23,619 nucleotides of DNA, from the NCBI GenBank assembly GCA_014360855.1, contig JACIWP010000005.1, forward strand, positions 2,708 to 26,326, written 5' to 3'. Made by a program: the position numbers and the translations under genes. The notes beneath the pieces were generated by a model. It had not been told where the DNA came from. It saw only the letters and a list, made by a program, of their open reading frames with translations, and made no database searches. How positions within the stretch are numbered: the first letter of the stretch is position 1; each line of letters starts with the position of its first letter. This document shows positions 6,964-15,635 of this stretch, piece after piece. Source of the DNA: Anaerolineae bacterium (GTDB lineage: Bacteria; Chloroflexota; Anaerolineae; JACIWP01).

Positions 6964-8666
6964 CCAGCTCTCGAAAAATAGGCGCCTTTACCTTCGTCCT
7001 GCACTCGCATATCCCGTACTGCCGGCGCGCCGGCCGCTGGCCGCACGGCGAGGAATGGCTCCATGAGGCCGCTACCGAGACCTATATCCCCCTGCTGAAC
7101 GCGCTGTATGACCTGCAGGAGGAAGGGGTGCCCTTCCACCTGACCATCGGCATCACGCCGGTCCTCTGCGAGCAACTGGCGGATCCGCTGGTGCTGGAGC
7201 ACCTGCGCGCCTATTTGGAGGAGAAGCAGAAAGCCGCCGAAGCGGACCTGCGCCGCTTTGACCCGGTCAGCGAGCGGCAGTTGCACTTCCTGGCCGGCTT
7301 TTACGCCCAGTGGTACGCGCACATCCGCGCCAGCCTGGACGAGCGCTACGGCGGTGACATCATCGGAGCGTTCCGCCGGCTCCAGGACGCCGGGTATATC
7401 GAGATCCTCACTTCCGCCGCCACACACGGCTATCTGCCCCTGCTGGCGCGCGATTCCTCCATCCATGGTCAGCTCGCCACCGGCGTGCGGAGCTACATAC
7501 GCCACTTCGGCCGCCGGCCGCGCGCCATCTGGCTGCCGGAATGCGCCTACCGGCCGGCCTACTATGTGGACGGCCCGCAGGGACGCTGGCGCAAGCCCGG
7601 CCTGGAAGAATTCCTGGCGGAACAGCGCCTGGGCCTCTTTTTCTGCGAGACCCATGCTATCGAAGGGGGCACACCGATCGGCAAGGCGCGCGAGGGCGTC
7701 GTCGGCCCGTATGGGGAGGTGCCCAAGCGCTACCTCGTGCCCATCGTCGGCTACACGGAACCCACACGCCGCACCACCTACCGCCCCTATTATGTCGCCG
7801 GCACCGAGGTCGCGGTGATGGGACGCAACAACCCCACCAGCATGCAGGTCTGGTCCGCCGATTGGGGATACCCCGGCGACGGCGACTACCGGGAGTTTCA
7901 CAAGAAGGACGGCGTGTCGGGCATGCAGTACTGGCGCGTGACCGGTCCTCGGCTGGACCTGGGCCAGAAAGACCTGTACCACCCCGATTGGGCGGAATAT
8001 AAGGCGCACCAGCATGCCCGGCACTTCGCCGGCCTGGTCGAACAGCTCCTGACCGAGTACGCCCGCGATAATCACGGCGATTACGGCATCATCGTCTCCA
8101 TGTACGACACCGAGCTGTTCGGCCACTGGTGGTTCGAGGGCATCCTCTGGATCCGGGAGGTCCTGCGCAACCTGGCGGCCTCGGAGACGGTCGAGCTGAC
8201 CACCGCCTCCGATTATCTCACGGCACACCCACCGGAGGATGTGCTGGCCCTGCCGGAGTCCTCATGGGGCGCCGGCGGCACTCACTTCACCTGGGACAAC
8301 CCCGACACGCACTGGATGTGGGAACCCATCCACCAGGCGGAAACGCGCATGGAGGCGCTGGTAGCGCGTTACCCGGAGGCAGACGGGCCGGCGCGCGACA
8401 TCCTGAACCAGGCCGCGCGCGAACTGCTCCTCCTGCAGGCCAGCGACTGGCCGTTCCTGGTGACCACCGGCCAGGCGCGCGCCTATGCCATCGAGCGCTT
8501 CCAGGGGCATCTGGAGCGGTTCGAGGAGCTGGCGCGTGCGCTGGAAGCCGGCACCCCCGAGGCCCTGGCCGCCGGCGCGGAGCTGGCCGGCCGCTACTAC
8601 GCGCTGGATAATCCTTTCCCCGACGTAGACTATCGAGATTTTACAGAACGGGAAAGGCGCATATAA
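6960..8666 (+). CDS. GH57 1,4-alpha-glucan branching enzyme (DUF1957 type)
   Basis: A 568-residue GH57 enzyme that cuts alpha-1,4-glucan and transfers the piece to make alpha-1,6 branches in glycogen. The N-terminal HSHIPY (His15, His17) begins the catalytic barrel. The nucleophile is Glu194 in WLPECAYRP and the acid/base is Asp383 in MYDTELFGHWWFEG, the same two positions that define the Thermus and Thermococcus enzymes. The length and C-terminal helical domain (SWGAGGTHFTWDN, then ARELLLLQASDWPFL read in parts) match the branching subgroup rather than GH57 amylases or 4-alpha-glucanotransferases. ATG 6960 overlaps the CPBP stop (ATGA) and has GAGGAGG nine bases upstream; the frame is open far upstream but that portion is out-of-frame shadow of the CPBP gene. 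Its 3' end carries the ino1 promoter. Confidence 0.92.
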   Translation: MTSSRKIGAFTFVLHSHIPYCRRAGRWPHGEEWLHEAATETYIPLLNALYDLQEEGVPFHLTIGITPVLCEQLADPLVLEHLRAYLEEKQKAAEADLRRFDPVSERQLHFLAGFYAQWYAHIRASLDERYGGDIIGAFRRLQDAGYIEILTSAATHGYLPLLARDSSIHGQLATGVRSYIRHFGRRPRAIWLPECAYRPAYYVDGPQGRWRKPGLEEFLAEQRLGLFFCETHAIEGGTPIGKAREGVVGPYGEVPKRYLVPIVGYTEPTRRTTYRPYYVAGTEVAVMGRNNPTSMQVWSADWGYPGDGDYREFHKKDGVSGMQYWRVTGPRLDLGQKDLYHPDWAEYKAHQHARHFAGLVEQLLTEYARDNHGDYGIIVSMYDTELFGHWWFEGILWIREVLRNLAASETVELTTASDYLTAHPPEDVLALPESSWGAGGTHFTWDNPDTHWMWEPIHQAETRMEALVARYPEADGPARDILNQAARELLLLQASDWPFLVTTGQARAYAIERFQGHLERFEELARALEAGTPEALAAGAELAGRYYALDNPFPDVDYRDFTERERRI

Positions 8667-8667
8667 T
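8640..8667 (+). promoter_or_regulatory. ino1: Promoter of ino1, inside the GH57 3' end
   Basis: -35 TTTACA (8640-8645) and a perfect -10 TATAAT (8662-8667) are separated by 16 bases. The -10 box contains the TAA stop of the branching enzyme gene (8664-8666). The predicted start near 8674 leaves a leader of about 37 bases. Confidence 0.7.
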
Positions 8668-8710
8668 GTCGCCATTGTAAGCCCATCACACTGCATGGAG
8701 GACCATATCT

Positions 8711-9805
8711 ATGACCGCTGAAAGCAAAAAGGTGCGTGTCGCCATCATCGGCGTCGGCAACTGCGCATCCGCCTTTGTCCAGGGCGTACACTATTACAAG
8801 GATGCCCCGGAAGATCAGGAGGTGCCCGGCCTGATGCACGTCAACCTGGGCGGCTATCACATCCGCGATATCGAATTCACGGCCGCCTTCGACGTGGTGG
8901 ACACCAAGGTGGGCCTGGACCTCGCGGAAGCGATCTTCGCCCATCCCAACAACACCATCAAGTTCGCCGACGTGCCCAAATTGGGCGTCAAGGTGTACCG
9001 CGGCATGACCCATGACGGGCTGGGAAGGTATCTCAAGAATGTGGTGCGCAAGGCCCCTGGCTCCACCGATGACATCGTGCGGATTTTGAAGGAAACCCGC
9101 ACCGATGTGGTGGTCAACTACCTGCCGGTGGGTTCGGAGATGGCCACCAAATGGTACGTGGAGCAGGTGCTGGACGCCGGCTGTGCCTTCATCAACTGCA
9201 TCCCCGTTTTCATCGCCAGCCAGGAGTACTGGGATCGGCGCTTCCGCGAGCGCGGCCTGCCGGTCATCGGCGACGACATCAAGAGCCAGGTCGGCGCCAC
9301 CATCACCCACCGCGTGCTGACCAAGCTGTTCCACGACCGCGGCGTGCGCCTGGACCGCACCTACCAATTGAACTTCGGCGGGAACATGGACTTCTACAAC
9401 ATGCTGGAGCGCGAGCGCCTGGAGTCGAAGAAGATTTCCAAGACCGGCGCCGTCACCAGCCAGCTCCCCTACGAACTGGAAGAGGGGAATATCCATGTCG
9501 GCCCCAGCGACTATGTCCCCTGGCTCACAGACCGCAAGTGGTGCTATATCCGCATGGAAGGGCGCGCCTTCGGGGATGTGCCGCTGAACCTGGAGCTCAA
9601 GCTCGAGGTCTGGGACTCCCCCAACTCCGCCGGCGTAGTCATCGACGCCGTGCGTTGTGCCAAACTGGCGCTGGACCGCGGCATCGCCGGCGCTCTCAAG
9701 GCTCCCTCCGCCTACTTCATGAAGACGCCGCCCGTCCAGTTCAGCGACGACGAGGCACACCGCCTGACGGAGGCGTTCATCGCCGGCGAGATCGAGGACG
9801 TATAG
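8711..9805 (+). CDS. ino1: myo-Inositol-1-phosphate synthase
   Basis: A 364-residue NAD-dependent enzyme that converts D-glucose 6-phosphate to 1D-myo-inositol 3-phosphate, the only route to new inositol. It is the short form found in archaea and actinobacteria, not the 500-residue eukaryotic form. The NAD-binding GVGNCAS is at 14-20, NYLPVGSE at 136-143, the GDDIKSQVGAT block at 187-197 (with conserved Lys191), and LNFGGNMDFYNM at 220-231, followed by a lysine-rich segment at 240-244 that normally closes the active site. GGAGG lies 9 bases before ATG 8711. It has its own promoter and terminator, so it is a monocistronic unit. In this context the product may feed inositol phospholipids or compatible solutes; the window does not say which. 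Confidence 0.95.
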   Translation: MTAESKKVRVAIIGVGNCASAFVQGVHYYKDAPEDQEVPGLMHVNLGGYHIRDIEFTAAFDVVDTKVGLDLAEAIFAHPNNTIKFADVPKLGVKVYRGMTHDGLGRYLKNVVRKAPGSTDDIVRILKETRTDVVVNYLPVGSEMATKWYVEQVLDAGCAFINCIPVFIASQEYWDRRFRERGLPVIGDDIKSQVGATITHRVLTKLFHDRGVRLDRTYQLNFGGNMDFYNMLERERLESKKISKTGAVTSQLPYELEEGNIHVGPSDYVPWLTDRKWCYIRMEGRAFGDVPLNLELKLEVWDSPNSAGVVIDAVRCAKLALDRGIAGALKAPSAYFMKTPPVQFSDDEAHRLTEAFIAGEIEDV

Positions 9806-9825
9806 CTTTCACCAACCGATGCAGA

Positions 9826-9858
9826 AGGGGCGGGGCCGGCACCCTGCCCCTTTTTCTG
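9826..9858 (+). terminator. Intrinsic terminator of ino1
   Basis: A 10-bp stem (9826-9835 with 9842-9851, one G-U pair) closes a 6-base loop and runs directly into TTTTTCTGTT. It begins 20 bases after the ino1 stop. The loop includes a GCCGGC hexamer. Confidence 0.9.
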
Positions 9859-9884
9859 TTCCCCCGTCCCGGCGGAGCAGTAAG

Positions 9885-9913
9885 TTGCGGCCAGGACAGG
9901 GGACAGGTATAAT
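9885..9913 (+). promoter_or_regulatory. Promoter of the 736-aa gene/nadK/recN run
   Basis: -35 TTGCGG (9885-9890) and a perfect -10 TATAAT (9908-9913) are 17 bases apart, shortly after the ino1 terminator. The predicted start is near 9920, about 60 bases before the GTG start. All rightward genes to 17708 follow with no other clear promoter seen. Confidence 0.7.
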
Positions 9914-9979
9914 CACAAACGAACCAGCGAGTGATACGCGGGGTACGCTCGGGCCAGGCACATGTAAGGAGCACAAGGC

Positions 9980-12190
9980 GTGGATCTGCACGAGTTTCCG
10001 AGGCCAGAGGGGGATACCGGTATCGGGATGCACTGGTCCTTCGGCGAGCCGGCGGCGACCGGCCTGCGCCGACTGCGCCAGCGCTGGCTCCCCCTGCTGA
10101 AACTGCTGGGCGTGAAGTGGGTGCGCTTCCGGCACGCCGGCGGCGAGACGCTGGCGGAGCTCCTGCTGGACCATGACATCATGCCCATCGTCCAGCTTTG
10201 GCGCTTCGCGCCGTACCCGGGCCGGCCGGCGGAGGGCCTGGAAGATGTGGTGCGGAGCTATGTCGCGCTCGGCGTGCGCTATTTCGAGCTGGGAGAGCGC
10301 CTGGACGATCCGCGCGCCTGGCGGGATGCGCATATCCCTGCCGATGTGGTATCCCGGCTGATAGAACCCCTGCGCGCCGACGTGGAGATGGTGCTGGAGG
10401 CCGGCGGCTTGCCGGGCCTGCCGGCCAGCCTCGACCTCCAGGAGAAGTGGGACCTGGTCGGGGCGCTGTGCAGGGCCGGCCATGCGGAGCTACTGCGCGC
10501 CGGCGTCTGGCAGGCCTATTACATGCATGTCGGCAACCTGCCCCTGGAGTATCCGGATGACCCGGTCAACTTGATGGGCCGGCCGCTGTCGGCGGATGAG
10601 TACGAGGAAGCCCTGGCGGAGGAATGGCCCGGCCATGCCTGGGGCGGCATGAGCCGGCAGGAGGTGAACCAGGAGCGCCTGTGCCGGCGCGATCCGGATG
10701 CCACGGTGGCCACCATATCGGCCGGCTGGCGCCGCTATGAGGCGCTGGATCTGCGCATCCGCCGCCATCTCGGCCGTTCGATCCCCATTCTGGGCACCGC
10801 CGGCGGCCCGCGCCTGGGCGATCGGCTGGATCCCCGCTACCCAACCCTCACTCCCCAGCGCCACGCCGAACGGGTGCTGGCCATTTCCCGGGCGCTGATG
10901 GGCACCAGCACGGAACATTCGCCGGCGCCGGGCTATCTCTTCTGCGCCGCTTTCTCCGTGCTGGGCAACTACGCCCTGGGGAATTTCGAGCCGGCCTTTG
11001 AGGATTGGGCCTGGATCAGCCCCCGCTGGGAGCGCGGCCGCCTGCCCGTAGTAGAACTCCTGGGCGCCGAGCCAAAGCGCGCCCGTTTGCTGGCGGAACC
11101 CCTCAGCCCCGTCTCCGCGGAGGAGGCTGTGGCGGTGATGAGCGGGATGACGCTGGGCGCCGGCAGTTCTCACACCGATGACTTCGTCGAGCCGGAGGTG
11201 GGCCGGCCGCTGTACGAGCTTCTGCGCCCGGTCGGCGGCGACGAAGAGGAAGCCTACGTCATCCCGCCGACTTTCGCCCCGGAGCCATTCGCCTTCTGGC
11301 CGCCGGCCAGCCTGCAGGGCAAGCTGAAAGGGGGCGCCGGCCGCAAGGTGCTCCTATCCATGGCCCGCGATGGAAGCACACAGGAAGCTGTGGTCGGCCA
11401 GGACGAGACCTTCGTCTTCCGCAACCTGCGCCCCGGGGTATATGCCCTGCGCGTCGACGGCACCAATCTGGAAATCTCCCGCATCAGCTTGGCCTCGGGC
11501 GACGAGAAATATCTGGAGCTGGAGATGCCGGCCTGGCGCTGGCACATCACGAAGCGGCCGGCCAGCCTGGGCTTCGCCATGGTGCTCTGCTCCGTGGAGG
11601 GGAAGATCGGACTGCCGGTGCGCATCTGGAACGAGGTATGGGATGGCATGGAGCGGCTGACGGGGTCGAAGCCGGCTCTGGGGCCGTACTACTGCGAGCT
11701 GGCACCATTGGCCGCCGGCCGCTACTGGCTCCAGCCGCGCGGCATCGCGCCGGCGGTGGAGCTTGAGCTGGAAACAGATGCCATCTTCGAGGTGGTCTTC
11801 ACGCCCATCTGCCGCCCAGAACCGGCACCGACTGCTTCCCCGGAGTCAGCGCCGGCCGGCGAGACGGGGACCGCTCCTTCCGCCGCTGGGCTGGACCTGT
11901 ATCTCCTGCTGGCCCGGCCGCTGGCCAGCAAAGAGGAGCTGTCGGCTGTCCTGCGCTTCATCCAGCGCCATACGCCGGCGTGCGGCTTTTCGGTGGAAGA
12001 GGCCAGTTGGGCCAGGCGGGTGCTCATCGTCGGCGGCGCCAACCTGCGCGTGACCGAGGATGATGAGCAGTTCCTGCGCCAGAGGGGATGTCAGGTGCGG
12101 CGGGTGGCGGAGAACGTGGCGGAGACCCTGACCCTGCTGGCACGTCAGGGAGACCCAATGACCGATGTCACAGCGGATATCACGGCCTGA
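9980..12190 (+). CDS. Multidomain protein of unknown function with glycosidase-like N-terminal region
   Basis: A 736-residue protein that I do not recognise as a named family. The GTG start at 9980 has AAGGAG eight bases upstream. No signal peptide or membrane segment is visible, so it appears cytoplasmic. Residues 1-430 look like a beta/alpha barrel: repeated short strands and helices include VKWVRFRH, IMPIVQLWR and VRYFELGERLDDPRAW, the last reminiscent of the clan GH-A acid/base motif (GNEP) but with Asn replaced by Arg. Residues about 440-516 resemble a carboxypeptidase regulatory/CnaB-like beta domain (FRNLRPGVYALRVDG). A second beta-rich region covers about 517-612, then a Pro/Ala/Glu linker, then a small alpha/beta domain to the end (RRVLIVGGANLRV). 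It precedes nadK and probably shares its transcript. A catalytically altered carbohydrate-binding role is conjecture. Confidence 0.8.
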   Translation: MDLHEFPRPEGDTGIGMHWSFGEPAATGLRRLRQRWLPLLKLLGVKWVRFRHAGGETLAELLLDHDIMPIVQLWRFAPYPGRPAEGLEDVVRSYVALGVRYFELGERLDDPRAWRDAHIPADVVSRLIEPLRADVEMVLEAGGLPGLPASLDLQEKWDLVGALCRAGHAELLRAGVWQAYYMHVGNLPLEYPDDPVNLMGRPLSADEYEEALAEEWPGHAWGGMSRQEVNQERLCRRDPDATVATISAGWRRYEALDLRIRRHLGRSIPILGTAGGPRLGDRLDPRYPTLTPQRHAERVLAISRALMGTSTEHSPAPGYLFCAAFSVLGNYALGNFEPAFEDWAWISPRWERGRLPVVELLGAEPKRARLLAEPLSPVSAEEAVAVMSGMTLGAGSSHTDDFVEPEVGRPLYELLRPVGGDEEEAYVIPPTFAPEPFAFWPPASLQGKLKGGAGRKVLLSMARDGSTQEAVVGQDETFVFRNLRPGVYALRVDGTNLEISRISLASGDEKYLELEMPAWRWHITKRPASLGFAMVLCSVEGKIGLPVRIWNEVWDGMERLTGSKPALGPYYCELAPLAAGRYWLQPRGIAPAVELELETDAIFEVVFTPICRPEPAPTASPESAPAGETGTAPSAAGLDLYLLLARPLASKEELSAVLRFIQRHTPACGFSVEEASWARRVLIVGGANLRVTEDDEQFLRQRGCQVRRVAENVAETLTLLARQGDPMTDVTADITA

Positions 12191-12254
12191 GGTGCACGGG
12201 GTGCCGGTCCTGCCGGCAGTCCATGCACCCAGTGAAGGTTGGGGAGCGCCTTCA

Positions 12255-13085
12255 GTGAAACATATCGGCATCCTGCATCATCCGCGACTGCCGGCGGCGC
12301 GCCTTCTGGCAGAGGAGATCGCCGCATGGCTGGCTGTGCGGGGCGTTACTTCGCGCATCGATTCCGCGCTGGAAGAGGGCGAGAAACTGGCCCACCTGAA
12401 CCATCAGGACATGGTGATCACCCTGGGCGGCGACGGCACCATCCTGCGGGCGGCAAGGCTGAGCGCGATGTACAACGTCCCCTTGCTGGGCATCAACATG
12501 GGGCGGGTGGGATTCCTGACGGAATTCACTCCGCAGGACTGGCAGGAGCGCTTGCCGGCGGTGTTGGAAGGGCAGTACTGGGTCGAGGAGCGCATCATGT
12601 TGCGGGCCTCCGCCCGCCGGCAGTCCCAGCCGCTGGGCACGTTCGACGCCCTGAACGATGTCGTGGTCGCAAGGGGAGAGCTGGCGCGCGTCCTGCACGT
12701 GGAAGCGTCGGTGAACGACACGCCGCTGACCACCTATGTGGCCGATGGGGTGATTGTCGCCACGCCGACCGGCTCGACCGCCTATGCGCTGTCCGCCGGC
12801 GGCCCCATTCTCTCGCCGGACCTGGAGGCGATGCTCATCATACCGGTGGCGCCGCATCTGGCCTTTAACCGCGCCCTGGTCCTGCCGGCCGGCTCCCAAC
12901 TGACCTTCGCGGTGCACACCTATCACCATGCCCAACTCATCGTGGACGGCCAGGGCGAAACGCGGCTGGTGGACGGCGATGCGGTCCAGGTCACCATCAG
13001 CCCGTACCGCTGTCGCTTTGTGCGCACCCAGCCGCGGAACTACTTCTATCAGAACCTGGTGGAGAAGCTTCATTGGCGTACATGA
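12255..13085 (+). CDS. nadK: NAD kinase
   Basis: A 276-residue ATP-NAD kinase that phosphorylates NAD to NADP in the cytoplasm. The diagnostic GGDGT lies at 58-62 (TLGGDGTILRAAR), NMGRVGF at 81-87, and the NAD-binding DGVIVATPTGSTAYALSAGG in two parts at 163-182. GTG 12255 is chosen because kinases of this family start just before the first strand (here KHIGILHHP) and GGGGAG lies eight bases upstream. An in-frame ATG at 12165 would add 30 residues without homology and overlap the preceding gene by 26 bases. The stop overlaps the next gene's ATG. Proximity to recN is a recurrent arrangement in bacteria. Confidence 0.93.
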   Translation: MKHIGILHHPRLPAARLLAEEIAAWLAVRGVTSRIDSALEEGEKLAHLNHQDMVITLGGDGTILRAARLSAMYNVPLLGINMGRVGFLTEFTPQDWQERLPAVLEGQYWVEERIMLRASARRQSQPLGTFDALNDVVVARGELARVLHVEASVNDTPLTTYVADGVIVATPTGSTAYALSAGGPILSPDLEAMLIIPVAPHLAFNRALVLPAGSQLTFAVHTYHHAQLIVDGQGETRLVDGDAVQVTISPYRCRFVRTQPRNYFYQNLVEKLHWRT

Positions 13086-13846
13086 ACCGAGAGGTGGAGG
13101 AACTGATTCGTCAGGGGATGGCCGCCGCCCGCGTGGGGGAGAAAGAGGAAGCCCGCCGGCATTTTGAGGCGGCTCTGCGTCTGGATCCCAACGCGGCGGC
13201 CGCCTGGCTAGGATTGAGCGGCGTGGTAGATTCGCCCGAGGAAAAGCGCCGCTGTTTCCAGCGGGTGCTGGAGCTGGAGCCGGGGAACGCCGAGGCGCTG
13301 GCCGGCCTGGCCTGGTTGGACCGTCAGCAGGCGCAGGCGCCGGCGGAGGCGCCGGAAGTGCTCTACTGCGCCAATCATCCCACCGTCGAGACCGTCCTGC
13401 GCTGTAACCGCTGTAACAAGCCCATCTGCGTGGAATGCGCCGTGCAGACGCCGGTGGGCTACCGTTGTAAGGAATGCGTGGCAGAGCTTCAGGCCCATTA
13501 CTTCAACGCGCAAGCCTGGGACTACCCCGTTGCCGCCGCGGTGACGCTGTTCCTCAGCATCTTTGTCGGCGCGTTCCTGCCCTGGCTGATGTCCATGCTG
13601 CCCTACGGATGGCTGTTCGTGTTTTTCCTGACGCCGCCCATCAGCGGCGGCATCGCCGAGGCGGCGCGCCGTGCCGTGGGGCGCCGGCGGGGCAAATACA
13701 CGTGGCTGACGACCAGCGCCGCCGGCGTCCTCGGGGGAATACTGGGTATACTGATCCTCTGGTGGCAGATCGGGGTCATGCCCTGGCTGACATTCTTGAT
13801 CTTTATCGTCCTGCATGCCAGCACACTGTCCATGCGTTTGCGGTGA
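13082..13846 (+). CDS. TPR / B-box zinc-finger membrane protein
   Basis: A protein of about 254 residues in three parts. Residues 1-85 form two TPR-like helical repeats (REVEELIRQGMAAARVGEKEEARRHF read in parts, then a repeat ending LELEPGNAEAL). Residues 96-132 form a zinc-binding module with Cys96, His99, Cys108, Cys111, Cys116, Cys119, Cys129 and Cys132, the C/H spacing of a B-box zinc finger. From about residue 148 there are four hydrophobic segments ending near the C-terminus. The zinc and TPR parts would face the cytoplasm, where they probably mediate protein contacts; the biological role is unknown. ATG 13082 overlaps the nadK stop as ATGA. A TTG at 13073 with GGAG eight bases upstream is an equally reasonable start. 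Confidence 0.82.
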   Translation: MNREVEELIRQGMAAARVGEKEEARRHFEAALRLDPNAAAAWLGLSGVVDSPEEKRRCFQRVLELEPGNAEALAGLAWLDRQQAQAPAEAPEVLYCANHPTVETVLRCNRCNKPICVECAVQTPVGYRCKECVAELQAHYFNAQAWDYPVAAAVTLFLSIFVGAFLPWLMSMLPYGWLFVFFLTPPISGGIAEAARRAVGRRRGKYTWLTTSAAGVLGGILGILILWWQIGVMPWLTFLIFIVLHASTLSMRLR

Positions 13847-13861
13847 GTGGCAGAGGGGAAC

Positions 13862-15592
13862 GTGTTAGTTGAGCTGACGATCGAGAACTTCGCCATTATT
13901 GAGCACCTTCAGGTCAGCTTCCATGAGGGTTTCAACGTGCTGACCGGCGAGACCGGCGCCGGCAAGTCCATTATCGTGGACGCGGTGGCCTCGGTGCTGG
14001 GCGGCCGCTTGGAGCAGGAGCAGATTCGCGCCGGCGCACCGCAGGCCAGCGTCGAGGCCGTGTTCGAGGTGGCCGGCCCCGCCGGCCGGCGCATCCTGCC
14101 CATCCTGCAGGAACATGACCTGCTCGACGAGGCCCCCGCCGGCGACCGCTTCACCCTTATCCTGCGGCGGGACCTGCGCCTGGGCGGCCGCTCCGTCTGC
14201 CGGGTCAACGGCCGCGCCGTGCCCCTGTCCCTCCTGCAGGAGATCGGACAGTACCTGGTGGACATTCACGGCCAGGGGGATAATACCCTGCTCCTGCGCC
14301 GGCAGGAACAGTTGGGATTCCTGGACCGCTACGGCGGCCTGGTGGAACTGCGCGAACAGGTCTCCGCCCTGGTGCGGGAACTGCGCCGCGTGCGGCAGGA
14401 GCTGGAAGCCCTGCGGCAGGACGAGCGGGAGATCGCCCGCCGCGTGGACCGCCTGCAGTACGAACTGCAGGAGATCGAGGCCGCCAAGCTCTACCCGGGC
14501 GAAGAGGAAGAGCTGAAGACCGAGCGCGACCGCCTGGCCAATGCCGAGCGCTTGGCGGAGCTGGCCGACGGTGTCTGCAAGGCGCTGTACGAGAGCGAGG
14601 CGCTGGAAACCCCGCCGGCGGTGGACCTGCTCTCGCAGGCACTGGAGCATCTCACCGACATTGTGCGCTTCGATGCCAGCATGGAGGAACCGCGCCGCCT
14701 GCTGGAAGCCGCGCTCTATCAGATCGAGGATATTGCCCGCACGATGCGGGAATACCGCGACGGCATCGAATTCAACCCCCGCCGGCTGGAGCAGATCGAA
14801 CAGCGCCTCTCCCTCATTTACTCCCTGCGGCGCAAGTACGGCGACACCATCCCGGACATCCTGGCCTATGCCGAGCGCGCCCGCCAGGAACTCTCGCGCA
14901 TCGAACACGCCGGCGAACATATCGAGGCGCTGGAGGCCAGGGAGCTGGAACTGCTCAGGGAAATTGGCCGGGCGGCCGGCGAGCTTTCTGAGCGCCGGCG
15001 TGCCGCGGCGGAGGCACTCTGCCGCGCCGTGGAGCAGGAGTTGGCCGAACTGCGCATGGAGAAGGCGCGCTTCGCCATCAGCCTGACCCAGCAGGAGGAC
15101 CCGGCCGGCGCCTTCGTCGGGGAGCGGCGCCTGCGCTTCGACGCCACCGGCGTGGACCAGGTCGAGTTCCTCATCTCCGCGAACCCGGGCGAGCCCCTGC
15201 GGCCGCTGGCACTGGTGGCCTCCGGCGGCGAGACGTCGCGGCTCATGCTGGCCCTCAAAAACGCGCTGAACCGGGTAGATGAGGTGCCCACCCTGATTTT
15301 CGATGAGATTGACGCGGGCATCGGCGGGGTGGTGGCCACGCTGGTGGGGCAGAAACTGCGCCGGCTGGCCGGCTTTCACCAGGTGCTGTGCGTGACCCAC
15401 CTGCCGCAATTGGCGGCCGCCGGCGATGTCCAATACCTGGTCACGAAGGCAGAGCGCGCCGGCCGCACCGTGACGTTCATCCGCCCCCTCTCGCATGAGG
15501 AACGGTTGGAGGCGCTGGCCGGCATGTTGGGCGCGGTCAGCGCCGCCACGCTCCAGAGCGCGCAGGAGATGCTGGAGCGAGCGCGCACCTGA
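13862..15592 (+). CDS. recN: DNA repair protein RecN
   Basis: A protein of about 576 residues from the SMC-like RecN family, which acts in recombinational repair of double-strand breaks and holds DNA ends or sister chromatids together. The N-terminal ATPase half has LTIENFAIIEHL and Walker A GETGAGKS (29-36). A long coiled coil occupies the middle (about 150-380), with many Glu/Arg heptads such as LVRELRRVRQELEALRQ. The C-terminal half has the ABC signature ASGGETSRLMLA (near 453) and Walker B TLIFDEIDAGIGG (near 476), so it is complete. The start is uncertain: GTG 13862 places LVELTIENF at the family N-terminus, close behind GAGGGG; GTG 13847 directly follows the previous stop but lacks a good ribosome site. 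Confidence 0.95.
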   Translation: MLVELTIENFAIIEHLQVSFHEGFNVLTGETGAGKSIIVDAVASVLGGRLEQEQIRAGAPQASVEAVFEVAGPAGRRILPILQEHDLLDEAPAGDRFTLILRRDLRLGGRSVCRVNGRAVPLSLLQEIGQYLVDIHGQGDNTLLLRRQEQLGFLDRYGGLVELREQVSALVRELRRVRQELEALRQDEREIARRVDRLQYELQEIEAAKLYPGEEEELKTERDRLANAERLAELADGVCKALYESEALETPPAVDLLSQALEHLTDIVRFDASMEEPRRLLEAALYQIEDIARTMREYRDGIEFNPRRLEQIEQRLSLIYSLRRKYGDTIPDILAYAERARQELSRIEHAGEHIEALEARELELLREIGRAAGELSERRRAAAEALCRAVEQELAELRMEKARFAISLTQQEDPAGAFVGERRLRFDATGVDQVEFLISANPGEPLRPLALVASGGETSRLMLALKNALNRVDEVPTLIFDEIDAGIGGVVATLVGQKLRRLAGFHQVLCVTHLPQLAAAGDVQYLVTKAERAGRTVTFIRPLSHEERLEALAGMLGAVSAATLQSAQEMLERART

Positions 15593-15635
15593 TTTGCCCT
15601 GTCCGTTTATCATTTTCTCTCCGCAGGAGCTGAAC

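Noticed and set aside
6759..8228. Minus-strand open frame of 489 codons
   Set aside because: Antisense to the GH57 gene. Its sequence mirrors the GH57 codons and shows no domain.
9806..9979. Small gene between ino1 and the 736-codon gene
   Set aside because: The space is filled by the terminator and a promoter; short open frames there lack ribosome sites and known motifs.
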